Shown one piece after another: positions 42,725-50,996 of a DNA stretch of 59,307 nucleotides (its first letter is position 1; each line of letters begins with the position of its first letter). The translations under genes were made by a program, and so were the position numbers. The DNA comes from Verrucomicrobiota bacterium (GTDB taxonomy: Bacteria; Verrucomicrobiota; Verrucomicrobiia; Methylacidiphilales; UBA1321). The notes under the pieces are model-generated. The model searched no databases. It was not told the DNA's origin and saw only the letters and a program-made list of their open reading frames with translations. The stretch is taken from NCBI GenBank assembly GCA_013286145.1, contig JABDGH010000010.1, positions 1 through 59,307 on the forward strand, read 5' to 3'.

Positions 42725-43957
42725 ATGGAACCGTCTAACCGGTTAATTATGCATCGTGCTCTTTACTCGGTACTACCGATTCTTTTTTTTAGCTTCCTCC
42801 TTGGGACGCCCCAAATCTATGCCCAGAGCAATCCCAATTCGGCTCCTGCTCCCAGTTCTTCCAGCAAGTCGCCAATAGCGTTGCCTGTGGCTCAGCCGGT
42901 TTCTCCAACGTCTGCTGCCAACGATGACAGCGCTCCGATGCAGAATAGCGACTTCATTATCAATGGGGTTTCTTACGCTGAGGTCCTCTATCTTGAGGGT
43001 AATGTCTGGATTCGGCCACCAACGGATACGACTTTTCATCGACTGGCCGAAGATGAGCCAATTGCTGCAAATAGCCTGATCGCTACCGGATTCAATGGGA
43101 TTCTCGATTTTGCTGTTGGCCCAGGCATGGCGGTTCGGATGGTGCCGGGGACTGTCCTGCTAGTGGATCAACTTCCGCAACCGCCACCCATTACGCCTAC
43201 CAAGATTACGCCAGCGACTACTCCGACTCCTGAAACCGTCCAGGTGGCAGTGAGGAAAGGAACAATTTTTTCCGCACTTGGTCGCGAGGATGGCCAGCCG
43301 ATCGATTATAGAGTGAGAACGCCGGAAGGCGTGGCCGGGGCGAGGGGCACCATGTTTTCAACGAGCGCGACCCCGTCAACCAGTGCCGCCCAGGGACAAG
43401 CTGAAGTGAACATGCTTCATGGGACGGTAAATTTTGAGACACCCGACCACCAGACGTCACAAATCGTCGCGGGACAAAGCCAGCAAATTTCGGGTTCGAC
43501 TGTCGGTAAATTTCAATTGGGAAAGCGACAGACTCTTAATCCGGCAGAATCGGATACTTTCTTCAACCACGCGGGTGGCTTACTGGAACATTCCTCCGGT
43601 TATGGCGTGGTCCGTCGCGGCCTGGGACCGGACATTGCCAAGACTCTTCAGGCGCGGGGTTTTAAATGGTCACCGACCATCCAGCAGCGTTTTCAAAATG
43701 CAGCCAAAATGCATTTCAAAAATCGGCCTACATTTAACGGCAGACGTGGGGTTCGTGCCACAGGCACTGGAACCGGTACGGGTGCCAAAACCGTAACTCC
43801 GCAAGTAAGTCGTCCGTTTCTACAACCTCCCAATAATCGTTCTTCATCTAATGCGGAAACCAATCGTATGGTAAATCCGGAGAGAGAGCGGCCAGTTCGT
43901 CGGCCACTACGCGATGAGAACGGGGTTGATCGAAGAGACAGAAATGTCGGGGAATAA
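42725..43957 (+). CDS. FecR-domain exported protein
   Basis: A 410-residue protein with an N-terminal signal peptide (ALYSVLPILFFSFLLGTP, cut near YAQS). A Ser/Pro-rich spacer leads to a FecR domain (about residues 78-270): VLYLEGNVWIRPPTD, SLIATGFNGILDFAVGPG, YRVRTPEGVAGARGTMFS. The C-terminal third is basic, disordered, rich in Arg, Asn and a Thr-Gly run. FecR domains read or bind cell-wall or signal ligands; here no anti-sigma or transporter partner is seen. An ATG nine codons in is an alternative start. Confidence 0.85.
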   Translation: MEPSNRLIMHRALYSVLPILFFSFLLGTPQIYAQSNPNSAPAPSSSSKSPIALPVAQPVSPTSAANDDSAPMQNSDFIINGVSYAEVLYLEGNVWIRPPTDTTFHRLAEDEPIAANSLIATGFNGILDFAVGPGMAVRMVPGTVLLVDQLPQPPPITPTKITPATTPTPETVQVAVRKGTIFSALGREDGQPIDYRVRTPEGVAGARGTMFSTSATPSTSAAQGQAEVNMLHGTVNFETPDHQTSQIVAGQSQQISGSTVGKFQLGKRQTLNPAESDTFFNHAGGLLEHSSGYGVVRRGLGPDIAKTLQARGFKWSPTIQQRFQNAAKMHFKNRPTFNGRRGVRATGTGTGTGAKTVTPQVSRPFLQPPNNRSSSNAETNRMVNPERERPVRRPLRDENGVDRRDRNVGE

Positions 43958-43961
43958 CACC

Positions 43962-44993
43962 TTAATGCGTATGTGAATCGGGGAGCGGAGTGCCTGTCAG
44001 CAGGCGCGATAAAAAGTCGCCATCGGAGAAAGAGTGTTCCTGCCCGAAGCGAACGATCACCAGGTTGAGAGATGGAATGACGTAGAGCCTTTGTTTGCCG
44101 GAACCGAAAGACGCATAAATATCCTTGGGGCCTCCGGGATAAATTTGATCGCCATCCATGGCGGGTTGGAGATCGAGGATTGATTGGGTGCGCTTATGAG
44201 GCAAAGGCGTATTCAGCCAAAATCCAAGCCCGTATGCCGGGTTCGCCTGAGGTGCTATAAAAAGTAGTGGAAGTGATTCACTTAAAAGGAGTTGTTTTTG
44301 TTTGTGAGTTTCACCATTTTTAAGAAATTCGCCCAGTTTTGCCCATTCCCGGGTGTTAAGCTCCATCCCGGTATGAAGAAGCGGATTGCCCGCGTCGTCA
44401 TGTTTCCAGCTCGCAATATCGAGACCGAGTGGATCGAATAATCGCTTGCGCATGTAGCCTTCGACGGTCTGACCAATGGCCCGAAGTTTGCGGCGTAAAA
44501 TTTCTCCAAAAGCCTGATACCCCGCAGGCCCATAAGTAAAGCGGGTGCCGGGTGGATTGATGAGACGTACATCAAGCGCGGCGGTGAATTGGTCGCTGGC
44601 GGAGTAAATGACATCATCCCCGGAGTCGAGGCCACTCGTATGCGAAAGAAGTTGCTCGATGGTGATGTCGCGCCGAGGGTCATCCTGCCATTCGGTAAGG
44701 GTCTTGCTGGCAGGTTCATCCAGGGTGAGCAGGCCATCCTGCATGGCAAGCAGGGCGGTTACGGCGACGAAACTCTTGGTGCCGCTGTAGATTTTTCGGG
44801 GAGCTGAATTTGAAAAGCCGGGAGCATAGTCTTCGTAGATAACTTTCCCGTCTTGTTGCACACGAAGAGCTACGCCGCCATGACTGCGGGAGAACTGGGC
44901 GGCAAGGGCGAAGTGTGCCGGAGTGATGTCGTACCCGTGAAGCAAGCCCGCCCAGATCACGCCGAATAAGGTGATGAAAAAGGGCAGGCGCAT
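43962..44993 (-). CDS. Exported serine hydrolase, beta-lactamase class C fold
   Basis: A 343-residue protein with a signal peptide (MRLPFFITLFGVIWAGLLHG). The nucleophile motif SxxK is S70-G-T-K73 (IYSGTKSFVAV). The second motif is a Tyr near 154 (RFTYGPAGYQ) in place of YxN, and a Gly-rich GSGKQRLYVIP near the C-terminus takes the third-motif place. Such proteins are carboxypeptidases, esterases or peptidases more often than true beta-lactamases. Its stop is close to that of the convergent FecR gene. Confidence 0.85.
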   Translation of the reverse strand: MRLPFFITLFGVIWAGLLHGYDITPAHFALAAQFSRSHGGVALRVQQDGKVIYEDYAPGFSNSAPRKIYSGTKSFVAVTALLAMQDGLLTLDEPASKTLTEWQDDPRRDITIEQLLSHTSGLDSGDDVIYSASDQFTAALDVRLINPPGTRFTYGPAGYQAFGEILRRKLRAIGQTVEGYMRKRLFDPLGLDIASWKHDDAGNPLLHTGMELNTREWAKLGEFLKNGETHKQKQLLLSESLPLLFIAPQANPAYGLGFWLNTPLPHKRTQSILDLQPAMDGDQIYPGGPKDIYASFGSGKQRLYVIPSLNLVIVRFGQEHSFSDGDFLSRLLTGTPLPDSHTH

Positions 44994-45009
44994 TATTCTT
45001 AAGTTACGA

Positions 45010-45387
45010 TTAAGTCTTTTTCAGCAGGTTGATCCAAAGACAGACCCAGCCCACGATGAGGAAAAATCCGCCGAGGGGGGGCAGCGGTCCGGCCCATTTT
45101 TGATTCGAGTCGAGCGCGAGAATATAAAGACTACCGGAAAAAAGAATCACGCCGATAAGCCAGCAGATGATTGTCCTTCGCCGCGCCGATCTGCCTTGTC
45201 CGACTGCAAGCAATGCCAGCGCATGCATCCACTGATAAAGAAGCGCGGTATGCCAGAAATTGAGATGACCTTGTTTTTCCAAAAAATCTTTTACCGGCCC
45301 GTGGGCTGCCATCGCGCCAAGGATGACGCCGAAGAGGCCAAACAGGGCGCCAAGGCGTTGTGCCAGCCGGTCAGAAGAGGGAACCAT
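45010..45387 (-). CDS. DUF423 membrane protein
   Basis: A 125-residue protein with four hydrophobic helices and the DUF423 pattern LFGLFGVILGAMAAHGPVKD and WHTALLYQWMHALALLAVG. The family has no settled function. Ends 16 bases before the serine hydrolase start, so the two form an operon. Confidence 0.85.
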   Translation of the reverse strand: MVPSSDRLAQRLGALFGLFGVILGAMAAHGPVKDFLEKQGHLNFWHTALLYQWMHALALLAVGQGRSARRRTIICWLIGVILFSGSLYILALDSNQKWAGPLPPLGGFFLIVGWVCLWINLLKKT

Positions 45388-45504
45388 GGAGGTGGCGGGG
45401 AGGAGGCGTCAAACCCGTCCTTACAGAGGGCGGAACGACGACATAGGTTACTAAGTTAGCCGACGAAGCTTGTCACGCCAGTCTTTTTCTGGTAAAAAAA
45501 GAAA

Positions 45505-46620
45505 ATGATTACTGATTCCCGGCTTGCCCGTCAGACGGCTGAGCGTCTCATTGGTTCGCGTGCGCAACTCCTTAAGTTCCAGTGTTTGCTGGGTTTTGAC
45601 GGTTTTGTTGACCAAATTTTTCATGTGGTTGAGCAGCGCCAATCGCCGACGAAATATACTCCCTTTGCCACGACGAAGAGTTTTGGAACGAAGGTCATTT
45701 CCGCCGCAGGCAAGAGCGCGAATTTTGAAATTGTCCCGCAAACCACGAAGCTGGGCGGCAACGGCCCGATCATGGCCTTTGCGTTGAGCACACTCGGTGC
45801 GCCGGTTCACTATGTCGGGATGCTCGGCTATCCTGAATTGCATCCGGTCTTCACCGAATTTGCCAAGCGCACAAAAGTTTATTCCATTGCCGATCCGGGC
45901 CTGACGCAGGCTTTTGAATTTTCCGATGGCAAGCTGATGTTTGGCCAGACCGGAACGGTGCATGAAGTTTCCTGGGAGACGTTGAAGAAGCGCGTCGGGG
46001 ACGTGACCTTCCAGAAGCTTTGGAACCAGGCGCATTTTGTCGGAATGATCAACTGGACGATGTTGCCGCATCTTTCGGCGATCTGGAAACGGTTGCTGAG
46101 CGATTACATGCCGGCCAAGCCGACGACGCGAAAATTGATGTTCTTTGACCTGGCCGATCCGGCTAAGCGACTCGATGCCGATTTGCATGCGGCGCTCAAG
46201 ATCATCGGTGAATTCCAGCAGCATAACGACGTGATCCTTGGCCTGAACGAGAGCGAGAGTCAGCATGTCGCCAAGGTGCTTCGCTTGAAGAAGACCCCGA
46301 ATAATCCGAAGGGCATGGCTTCATTGGCAGCAGCGATTCGTGAAAAGCTCGAGATCCACACGGTGGTGATTCATCCGGTGCAGTACGCCGCAGGAGCGGA
46401 CGCCCAGGGCGAGACTTTCGTGAACGGTCCCTTCACGGCCAAGCCGAAGATCAGCACGGGCGCAGGCGATCATTTCAATGCCGGGTTTGTCATCGGACGG
46501 CTCCTGGGTCTTGGCGTGGCGCATTCGCTGCAACTGGCGGTCGCGGCCTCGGGCTTTTATGTCCGGCATGCGGTCAGCCCGAATCGCGAGCAGTTGGTGC
46601 GATTCCTCCAGACACTCTAG
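45505..46620 (+). CDS. PfkB-family carbohydrate kinase
   Basis: A 371-residue sugar kinase of the ribokinase/PfkB group. N-terminal LGFDGFVDQIFHVVE and TKLGGNGPIMAFALSTLGAP bind the sugar; the C-terminal signature ISTGAGDHFNAGFVIGRLLG holds the catalytic Asp of GAGD. An extra insert sits between residues 125 and 200. The sugar cannot be told from sequence. Precedes the alpha-mannosidase by 94 bases on the same strand, so a role in sugar uptake or breakdown is likely. Confidence 0.88.
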   Translation: MITDSRLARQTAERLIGSRAQLLKFQCLLGFDGFVDQIFHVVEQRQSPTKYTPFATTKSFGTKVISAAGKSANFEIVPQTTKLGGNGPIMAFALSTLGAPVHYVGMLGYPELHPVFTEFAKRTKVYSIADPGLTQAFEFSDGKLMFGQTGTVHEVSWETLKKRVGDVTFQKLWNQAHFVGMINWTMLPHLSAIWKRLLSDYMPAKPTTRKLMFFDLADPAKRLDADLHAALKIIGEFQQHNDVILGLNESESQHVAKVLRLKKTPNNPKGMASLAAAIREKLEIHTVVIHPVQYAAGADAQGETFVNGPFTAKPKISTGAGDHFNAGFVIGRLLGLGVAHSLQLAVAASGFYVRHAVSPNREQLVRFLQTL

Positions 46621-46714
46621 TTTGGGAGTACGTTGCAAAAATCTCCCAAGGTGAATCTTCTGCCATGAAGGTCTAAAGTTGCGGTATCGCCGGGTATAAA
46701 TCTTTTGTTTTTTT

Positions 46715-49700
46715 ATGCTCAAGCATCCCCATCTTACCAAGAATCGGTTGCAGCGTTTTGCGAGCGACCTCAGGCAATTGCTTTATCCGGAAAATGTATC
46801 GCTGAGCAAACTTCAGGTTTACTCCGCGCCCGGACGCATTTCATACGCGGAGGCGATCAAAGCGAAATACCGGCTCGCAAAAGAGGGCGAAGTTTTCGGC
46901 CCGTATTGGTCCACTCATTGGTTTCGCGTCGATTACGCGGTTCCTGCGGCGTGGAAAGGGCGGGAGGTTCTTCTCTATTTCAATTCGACTTCTGAGGGAT
47001 GCGTCTGGCGGAACGGTGTCCCTCTTCAAGGGCTGACCAGTTATAATTGGGGGCCGGAGGATGTCCGTTCTCATTTCATTCTTCTGCCCAAGGCAAAAGG
47101 GGGCGAAAAAGGAACGCTCTACGTGGAAGCAGCCATCAACGGCATGTTCGGCGTCACCACTTCAAATGGTCAAAGTTTACCGCCGAGTCATTCCATAGGC
47201 CATCTTAGGCAGGTTCGCCTTGTCTGGCGTGACCGGGCCGTTTGGGATCTGTTATGGGACTTCCTCACGATCAAGGAAATGTCGGATCATCTGCCTGCGA
47301 ATAGTCTGCATCAGGGACCCGCTTTGACGGTGGCCAATGATATTACCAATGCCGTGACCCTGGCCGATCCGTCAACCTATGCGGCGGGACGGGAGATCGC
47401 CCGGAAATTTTTTGCCGGACGCAACGGTTCCTACAACCACCACCTCTCGGCCATCGGCCACGCCCATATCGACACCGCATGGCTCTGGCCCCTCGCGGAG
47501 ACCAAACGCAAATGCTACCGCACCTTCTCCACGGCGGTGAGGATAATGGACGATTATCCCGAGTATAAATTTGTCTGCTCCCAGGCACAGCAACTGGACT
47601 GGATCAAGAAATTCCAGCCGGTTCTCTACGCCAAGATCAAGGCCAAGGCGAAAAAGGGACAGTTCATCGTCGCGGGTGGAACTTGGATCGAACCCGACTG
47701 CAATATCCCGAGCGGCGAATCTCTGGTGCGCCAATTCCTGATTGGCCAGCGTTTTTTCAGGAAGGAATTTGGCGCTTATTGCAAAGAGTTTTGGAATCCC
47801 GACGTCTTCGGTTATTCGGGCGCGTTGCCGCAGATCATGCAGGGATCAGGCATCCGTTTTTTCCTGACGCAGAAACTTTCCTGGAACCAGTTCAACCTTC
47901 CCACCAGCAATACTTTCCTCTGGGAAGGGATCGATGGTTCGCGGGTGCTCACCCATTTTCCTCCTGCGGATACTTATAACGCTTCCTGTACGGTGGAAGA
48001 CGTCTTGCGGCACATAACCCTTTTCAAGGACAAGGATCGTGCGTCAGAGGGTTATTATCTCTTTGGTCATGGCGATGGCGGAGGCGGTCCAACCGAGGAG
48101 ATGCTGGAACGATTGCGCCGACTGTCTGATGTCCAGGGCATGCCCGAAGTGGCCATCCGTACGCCACAGGAATTTTTCAAGCGTTGTGAAAAAGATCTGG
48201 CTGATCCGCTGGTCTGGTCGGGAGAACTCTACTTTGAGCATCACCGGGGCACCTACACCACTCAAGCGGCCAACAAGCGCGATAACCGTCGCTGCGAGGA
48301 ACTCCTGCATGACGTCGAATTTCTTTTCGCTGTAGCCCGCGCAACCACGCATTCGTCTTATCCGCGAGATCGGATCAATAGCCTCTGGGAAACAGTCCTG
48401 CTCAACCAATTCCATGACATCATTCCCGGTTCCTCCATCACGGAGGTCTATCAGGATTCGGCCCGGGATTACGCCATGGTTCTGGAGGAGACGGGGAAAC
48501 TCCACTCCGCAGCCTTGAAAAAAGTTATTCCCGCCAGTTCTGGAAAATCAGTTTCGCGCTGCGCAGCGGTAAACACATTAAGTTGGGAACGTCGTGAGGT
48601 TGTCGAACAGCCCGGCGGCGGTTTGATCTTCGCCGAAGCGCCAGCCTACGGGTTTTCCATCTTTGATCCCATCAAGACGAAGCCGCAGAATCCCGCCTCT
48701 TTGCACCAGACTCAGTCCGGTTTCACTTTGGAGAACGGCTTGGTGCGCGCCCGCTTTGACGGTGAGGGGCATTTGCTCAGCTTTTTTGATTTGCGCCACA
48801 ACCGCGAGACCATTGTTGATGGTGCGCGCGGCAACCAGTTTGTTCTTTTTGAGGACAAGCCGCCGAATTCGGATGCGTGGGACGTTGAAGTCTATCATCT
48901 CGAAAAACGGCGGAATGTGGGCCGCGTGAAATCGGTGCAGGTCGTGAAAAACGACCTTCTCCGTGCCGGAATCCGGTTGAAAATAGAGATCAGTCCCAAG
49001 TGCCACCTGGTACAAGACATCTCGCTCGATGCCGACTCACCTCGTCTCGATTTTGCCTGCGAAGTCGAGTGGCAGGAAAAAGATCAATTTCTCAAGGTCG
49101 AATTCCCGTTGGCCTTGCGCTGTGATCATGCCACTTACGAGATACAATTCGGTCATGTGCGGCGTCCAACCCATTTTAACACGACGTGGGATGTCGCCCG
49201 CTTCGAGGTGAATGCTTTTCGGTGGGCTGATCTTTCCGAGCCGTCTTTCGGCGTGGCGCTGCTCAACGACAGCAAATACGGCTACGCATGTCACGGGAAC
49301 GTACTGAGGCTTTCATTGCTCCGTTCGCCGAAGGCTCCCGATCCAGTCGCGGATATGGGGAGGCATCATTTCCGTTATGCTCTCTTGCCTCATGCGAGTG
49401 GTCCCCAGGAGGGAGGAGTCATTCCCGCCGCCGCCGCTTTCAACCAGCCGCTGGAGATATTGCCCAGCGGCGCTGCCCCGCAACAACAGAGTTTCTTTAG
49501 TGTGGATAATCCCGCTGTGGTCATCGACACGGTCAAGAAGGCCGAGGATTCCGACGACATCATCCTGCGCCTCTACGAGTCACATGGCGGACATCAAAAG
49601 GTTACCCTCACGACTTCACTGCCGCTGAAAAAATGGCGGATCGTTGATCTGCTGGAGGGAAATGCTGCGCCTGAAGTTTCGGCGAAATCGGGTTCTCTTC

Positions 49701-49753
49701 AGCTCAACCTGCGTCCGTTCGATCTGGTGAGCCTGCGATTGACCTGCGGTTGA
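46715..49753 (+). CDS. Glycoside hydrolase family 38 alpha-mannosidase
   Basis: A 1012-residue alpha-mannosidase. The GH38 metal and acid/base region GHAHIDTAWLWPLAETKRK is near residue 248, and the nucleophile D363 is in EFWNPDVFGYSGALP. Further marks are WIEPDCNIPSGESL and the C-terminal all-beta domain. No signal peptide is present (it starts MLKHPHLTKNRLQRF), so it acts in the cytoplasm on imported mannosides, as bacterial GH38 enzymes often do. Together with the PfkB kinase it may feed mannose-derived sugars into metabolism. Confidence 0.95.
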   Translation: MLKHPHLTKNRLQRFASDLRQLLYPENVSLSKLQVYSAPGRISYAEAIKAKYRLAKEGEVFGPYWSTHWFRVDYAVPAAWKGREVLLYFNSTSEGCVWRNGVPLQGLTSYNWGPEDVRSHFILLPKAKGGEKGTLYVEAAINGMFGVTTSNGQSLPPSHSIGHLRQVRLVWRDRAVWDLLWDFLTIKEMSDHLPANSLHQGPALTVANDITNAVTLADPSTYAAGREIARKFFAGRNGSYNHHLSAIGHAHIDTAWLWPLAETKRKCYRTFSTAVRIMDDYPEYKFVCSQAQQLDWIKKFQPVLYAKIKAKAKKGQFIVAGGTWIEPDCNIPSGESLVRQFLIGQRFFRKEFGAYCKEFWNPDVFGYSGALPQIMQGSGIRFFLTQKLSWNQFNLPTSNTFLWEGIDGSRVLTHFPPADTYNASCTVEDVLRHITLFKDKDRASEGYYLFGHGDGGGGPTEEMLERLRRLSDVQGMPEVAIRTPQEFFKRCEKDLADPLVWSGELYFEHHRGTYTTQAANKRDNRRCEELLHDVEFLFAVARATTHSSYPRDRINSLWETVLLNQFHDIIPGSSITEVYQDSARDYAMVLEETGKLHSAALKKVIPASSGKSVSRCAAVNTLSWERREVVEQPGGGLIFAEAPAYGFSIFDPIKTKPQNPASLHQTQSGFTLENGLVRARFDGEGHLLSFFDLRHNRETIVDGARGNQFVLFEDKPPNSDAWDVEVYHLEKRRNVGRVKSVQVVKNDLLRAGIRLKIEISPKCHLVQDISLDADSPRLDFACEVEWQEKDQFLKVEFPLALRCDHATYEIQFGHVRRPTHFNTTWDVARFEVNAFRWADLSEPSFGVALLNDSKYGYACHGNVLRLSLLRSPKAPDPVADMGRHHFRYALLPHASGPQEGGVIPAAAAFNQPLEILPSGAAPQQQSFFSVDNPAVVIDTVKKAEDSDDIILRLYESHGGHQKVTLTTSLPLKKWRIVDLLEGNAAPEVSAKSGSLQLNLRPFDLVSLRLTCG

Positions 49754-49817
49754 AAATATCCTGGCGTCGCAGAAATCTGGGGCATGACTTGCCTATGCGA
49801 CAATCCTCACCGAGGTG

Positions 49818-50771
49818 TTAAGCGGCGGTGAATTGCAGGTAAAAATAGAGCACGGGCGCGGTAAAGAGAATGCTGTCAATCAGGTCGAGTGCGCCGCCAA
49901 TGCCCGGAATGGTGCGGCCCGAATCTTTGATTGAGGCATCGCGTTTCACGACCGATTCAGCCAAATCACCCACAACGCTGATCAATGGCAGGAGCAGTCC
50001 CAGAATAATTCCATCCCTGAACGACAGCGCCCGGACGTGCTCGCCCATGACATAGACCAAGGCGATGCTGATCCCCAGCGAGGTGAGAATGGCTCCCGCA
50101 AAACCTTCCCAGGTTTTTCCGGGACTGATGCGGGGAATCATTTTATGACGGCCAATCAACGAGCCCACGACATAAGCCCCGACATCGGAGAATTTCGTGA
50201 CGGCCAGAAGATAGATCAAAAGAAAGCGGTTCTGATCAGGATTTCCCGGCATGAAAGCGAGCAGGGCCACGAAGCTGAAAAGAAACGGCACATACATCAA
50301 TCCCAGGATGGTGAGCGCGGCGGTGGTGATGGGCGCGCGGTGTTCCTCCTGCCGGACGACGAGCCGAATAAAAGCGCCGAGCAAACTGAAGACGAGAACG
50401 AGTTCCCCGCCGAAGTGAACGAAGTGGGCGTGAGTGGGATTGAAAATGAGAAAATACCACGCATTGAGAAAGACGAGGGCGCCGCAAAAAAGCCCGCTTT
50501 GCTTGAAGACTTTGTGCCCTTTTTCCTCCTGGGAGAGGTAGAATTCCCATTGCCCGGCCAGGCCGAAGAGGGCAATCAACAGCAGGGATAACGTCTGCCA
50601 TCCGGAGTAAATGCACAACAACGTCACAATCCAGAGCGCGACCCATGAAACCAGCCGTTTCAGGAACGTGCGTGGGTCGATGTGAGGTAAGAGAGAAATT
50701 TTCTTCACCACGGATGCGGCAGAAAATGTGCCGGGAGATGTCGGGCTTTCAGGAGGCACGAATTGAGACAA
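49818..50771 (-). CDS. cdsA: Phosphatidate cytidylyltransferase
   Basis: Makes CDP-diacylglycerol for phospholipid synthesis. A 317-residue integral membrane protein with about eight helices. The C-terminal signature is present in variant form: KRDASIKDSGRTIPGIGG followed by LDLIDS, where most CdsA proteins have HGG and LDRxDS. The segment RHKMIPRISPGKTWEGFAG is typical. An N-terminal cytoplasmic tail of about 35 residues (ESPTSPGTFSAASVV) precedes the first helix. Usually near uppS; not here. Confidence 0.92.
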   Translation of the reverse strand: MSQFVPPESPTSPGTFSAASVVKKISLLPHIDPRTFLKRLVSWVALWIVTLLCIYSGWQTLSLLLIALFGLAGQWEFYLSQEEKGHKVFKQSGLFCGALVFLNAWYFLIFNPTHAHFVHFGGELVLVFSLLGAFIRLVVRQEEHRAPITTAALTILGLMYVPFLFSFVALLAFMPGNPDQNRFLLIYLLAVTKFSDVGAYVVGSLIGRHKMIPRISPGKTWEGFAGAILTSLGISIALVYVMGEHVRALSFRDGIILGLLLPLISVVGDLAESVVKRDASIKDSGRTIPGIGGALDLIDSILFTAPVLYFYLQFTAA

Positions 50772-50840
50772 TGTGGAGTTAAATCGATTTTGTCTAGAGC
50801 GGGTTTAAGGCTAGAGGCTATGCGACAAATACCCTCATCG

Positions 50841-50973
50841 GTCATTCCGAGCGAAGTCGAGGAATCGGTATTCGCTCGGCAGGCACGACTTTTTTAAACC
50901 GATTCCTCAACTGCGCCTCGAGAAAGTCTTGCGCTCAAAGAACCCTGAATGCTTCGGCTTCGTTCGGAATGAC
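50841..50973. repeat. Family-A2 inverted repeat with split right arm, copy 2
   Basis: Left arm 50841-50869 is identical to the left arm at 38034 (GTCATTCCGAGCGAAGTCGA...). Right side begins ACCGATTCCTCAAC (from 50898) and closes GTTCGGAATGAC (to 50973), again interrupted by about 45 bases with TGCTTCGGCTTCG near the end. Lies between cdsA and the RuBisCO-like gene, both minus strand. Confidence 0.85.
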
Positions 50974-50996
50974 GAACAAAGGGCGAGGCTGATGCT

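Noticed and set aside
43962-44993. Beta-lactamase giving drug resistance
   Set aside because: The second motif is not YxN and the third not KTG; the general serine-hydrolase call is safer.
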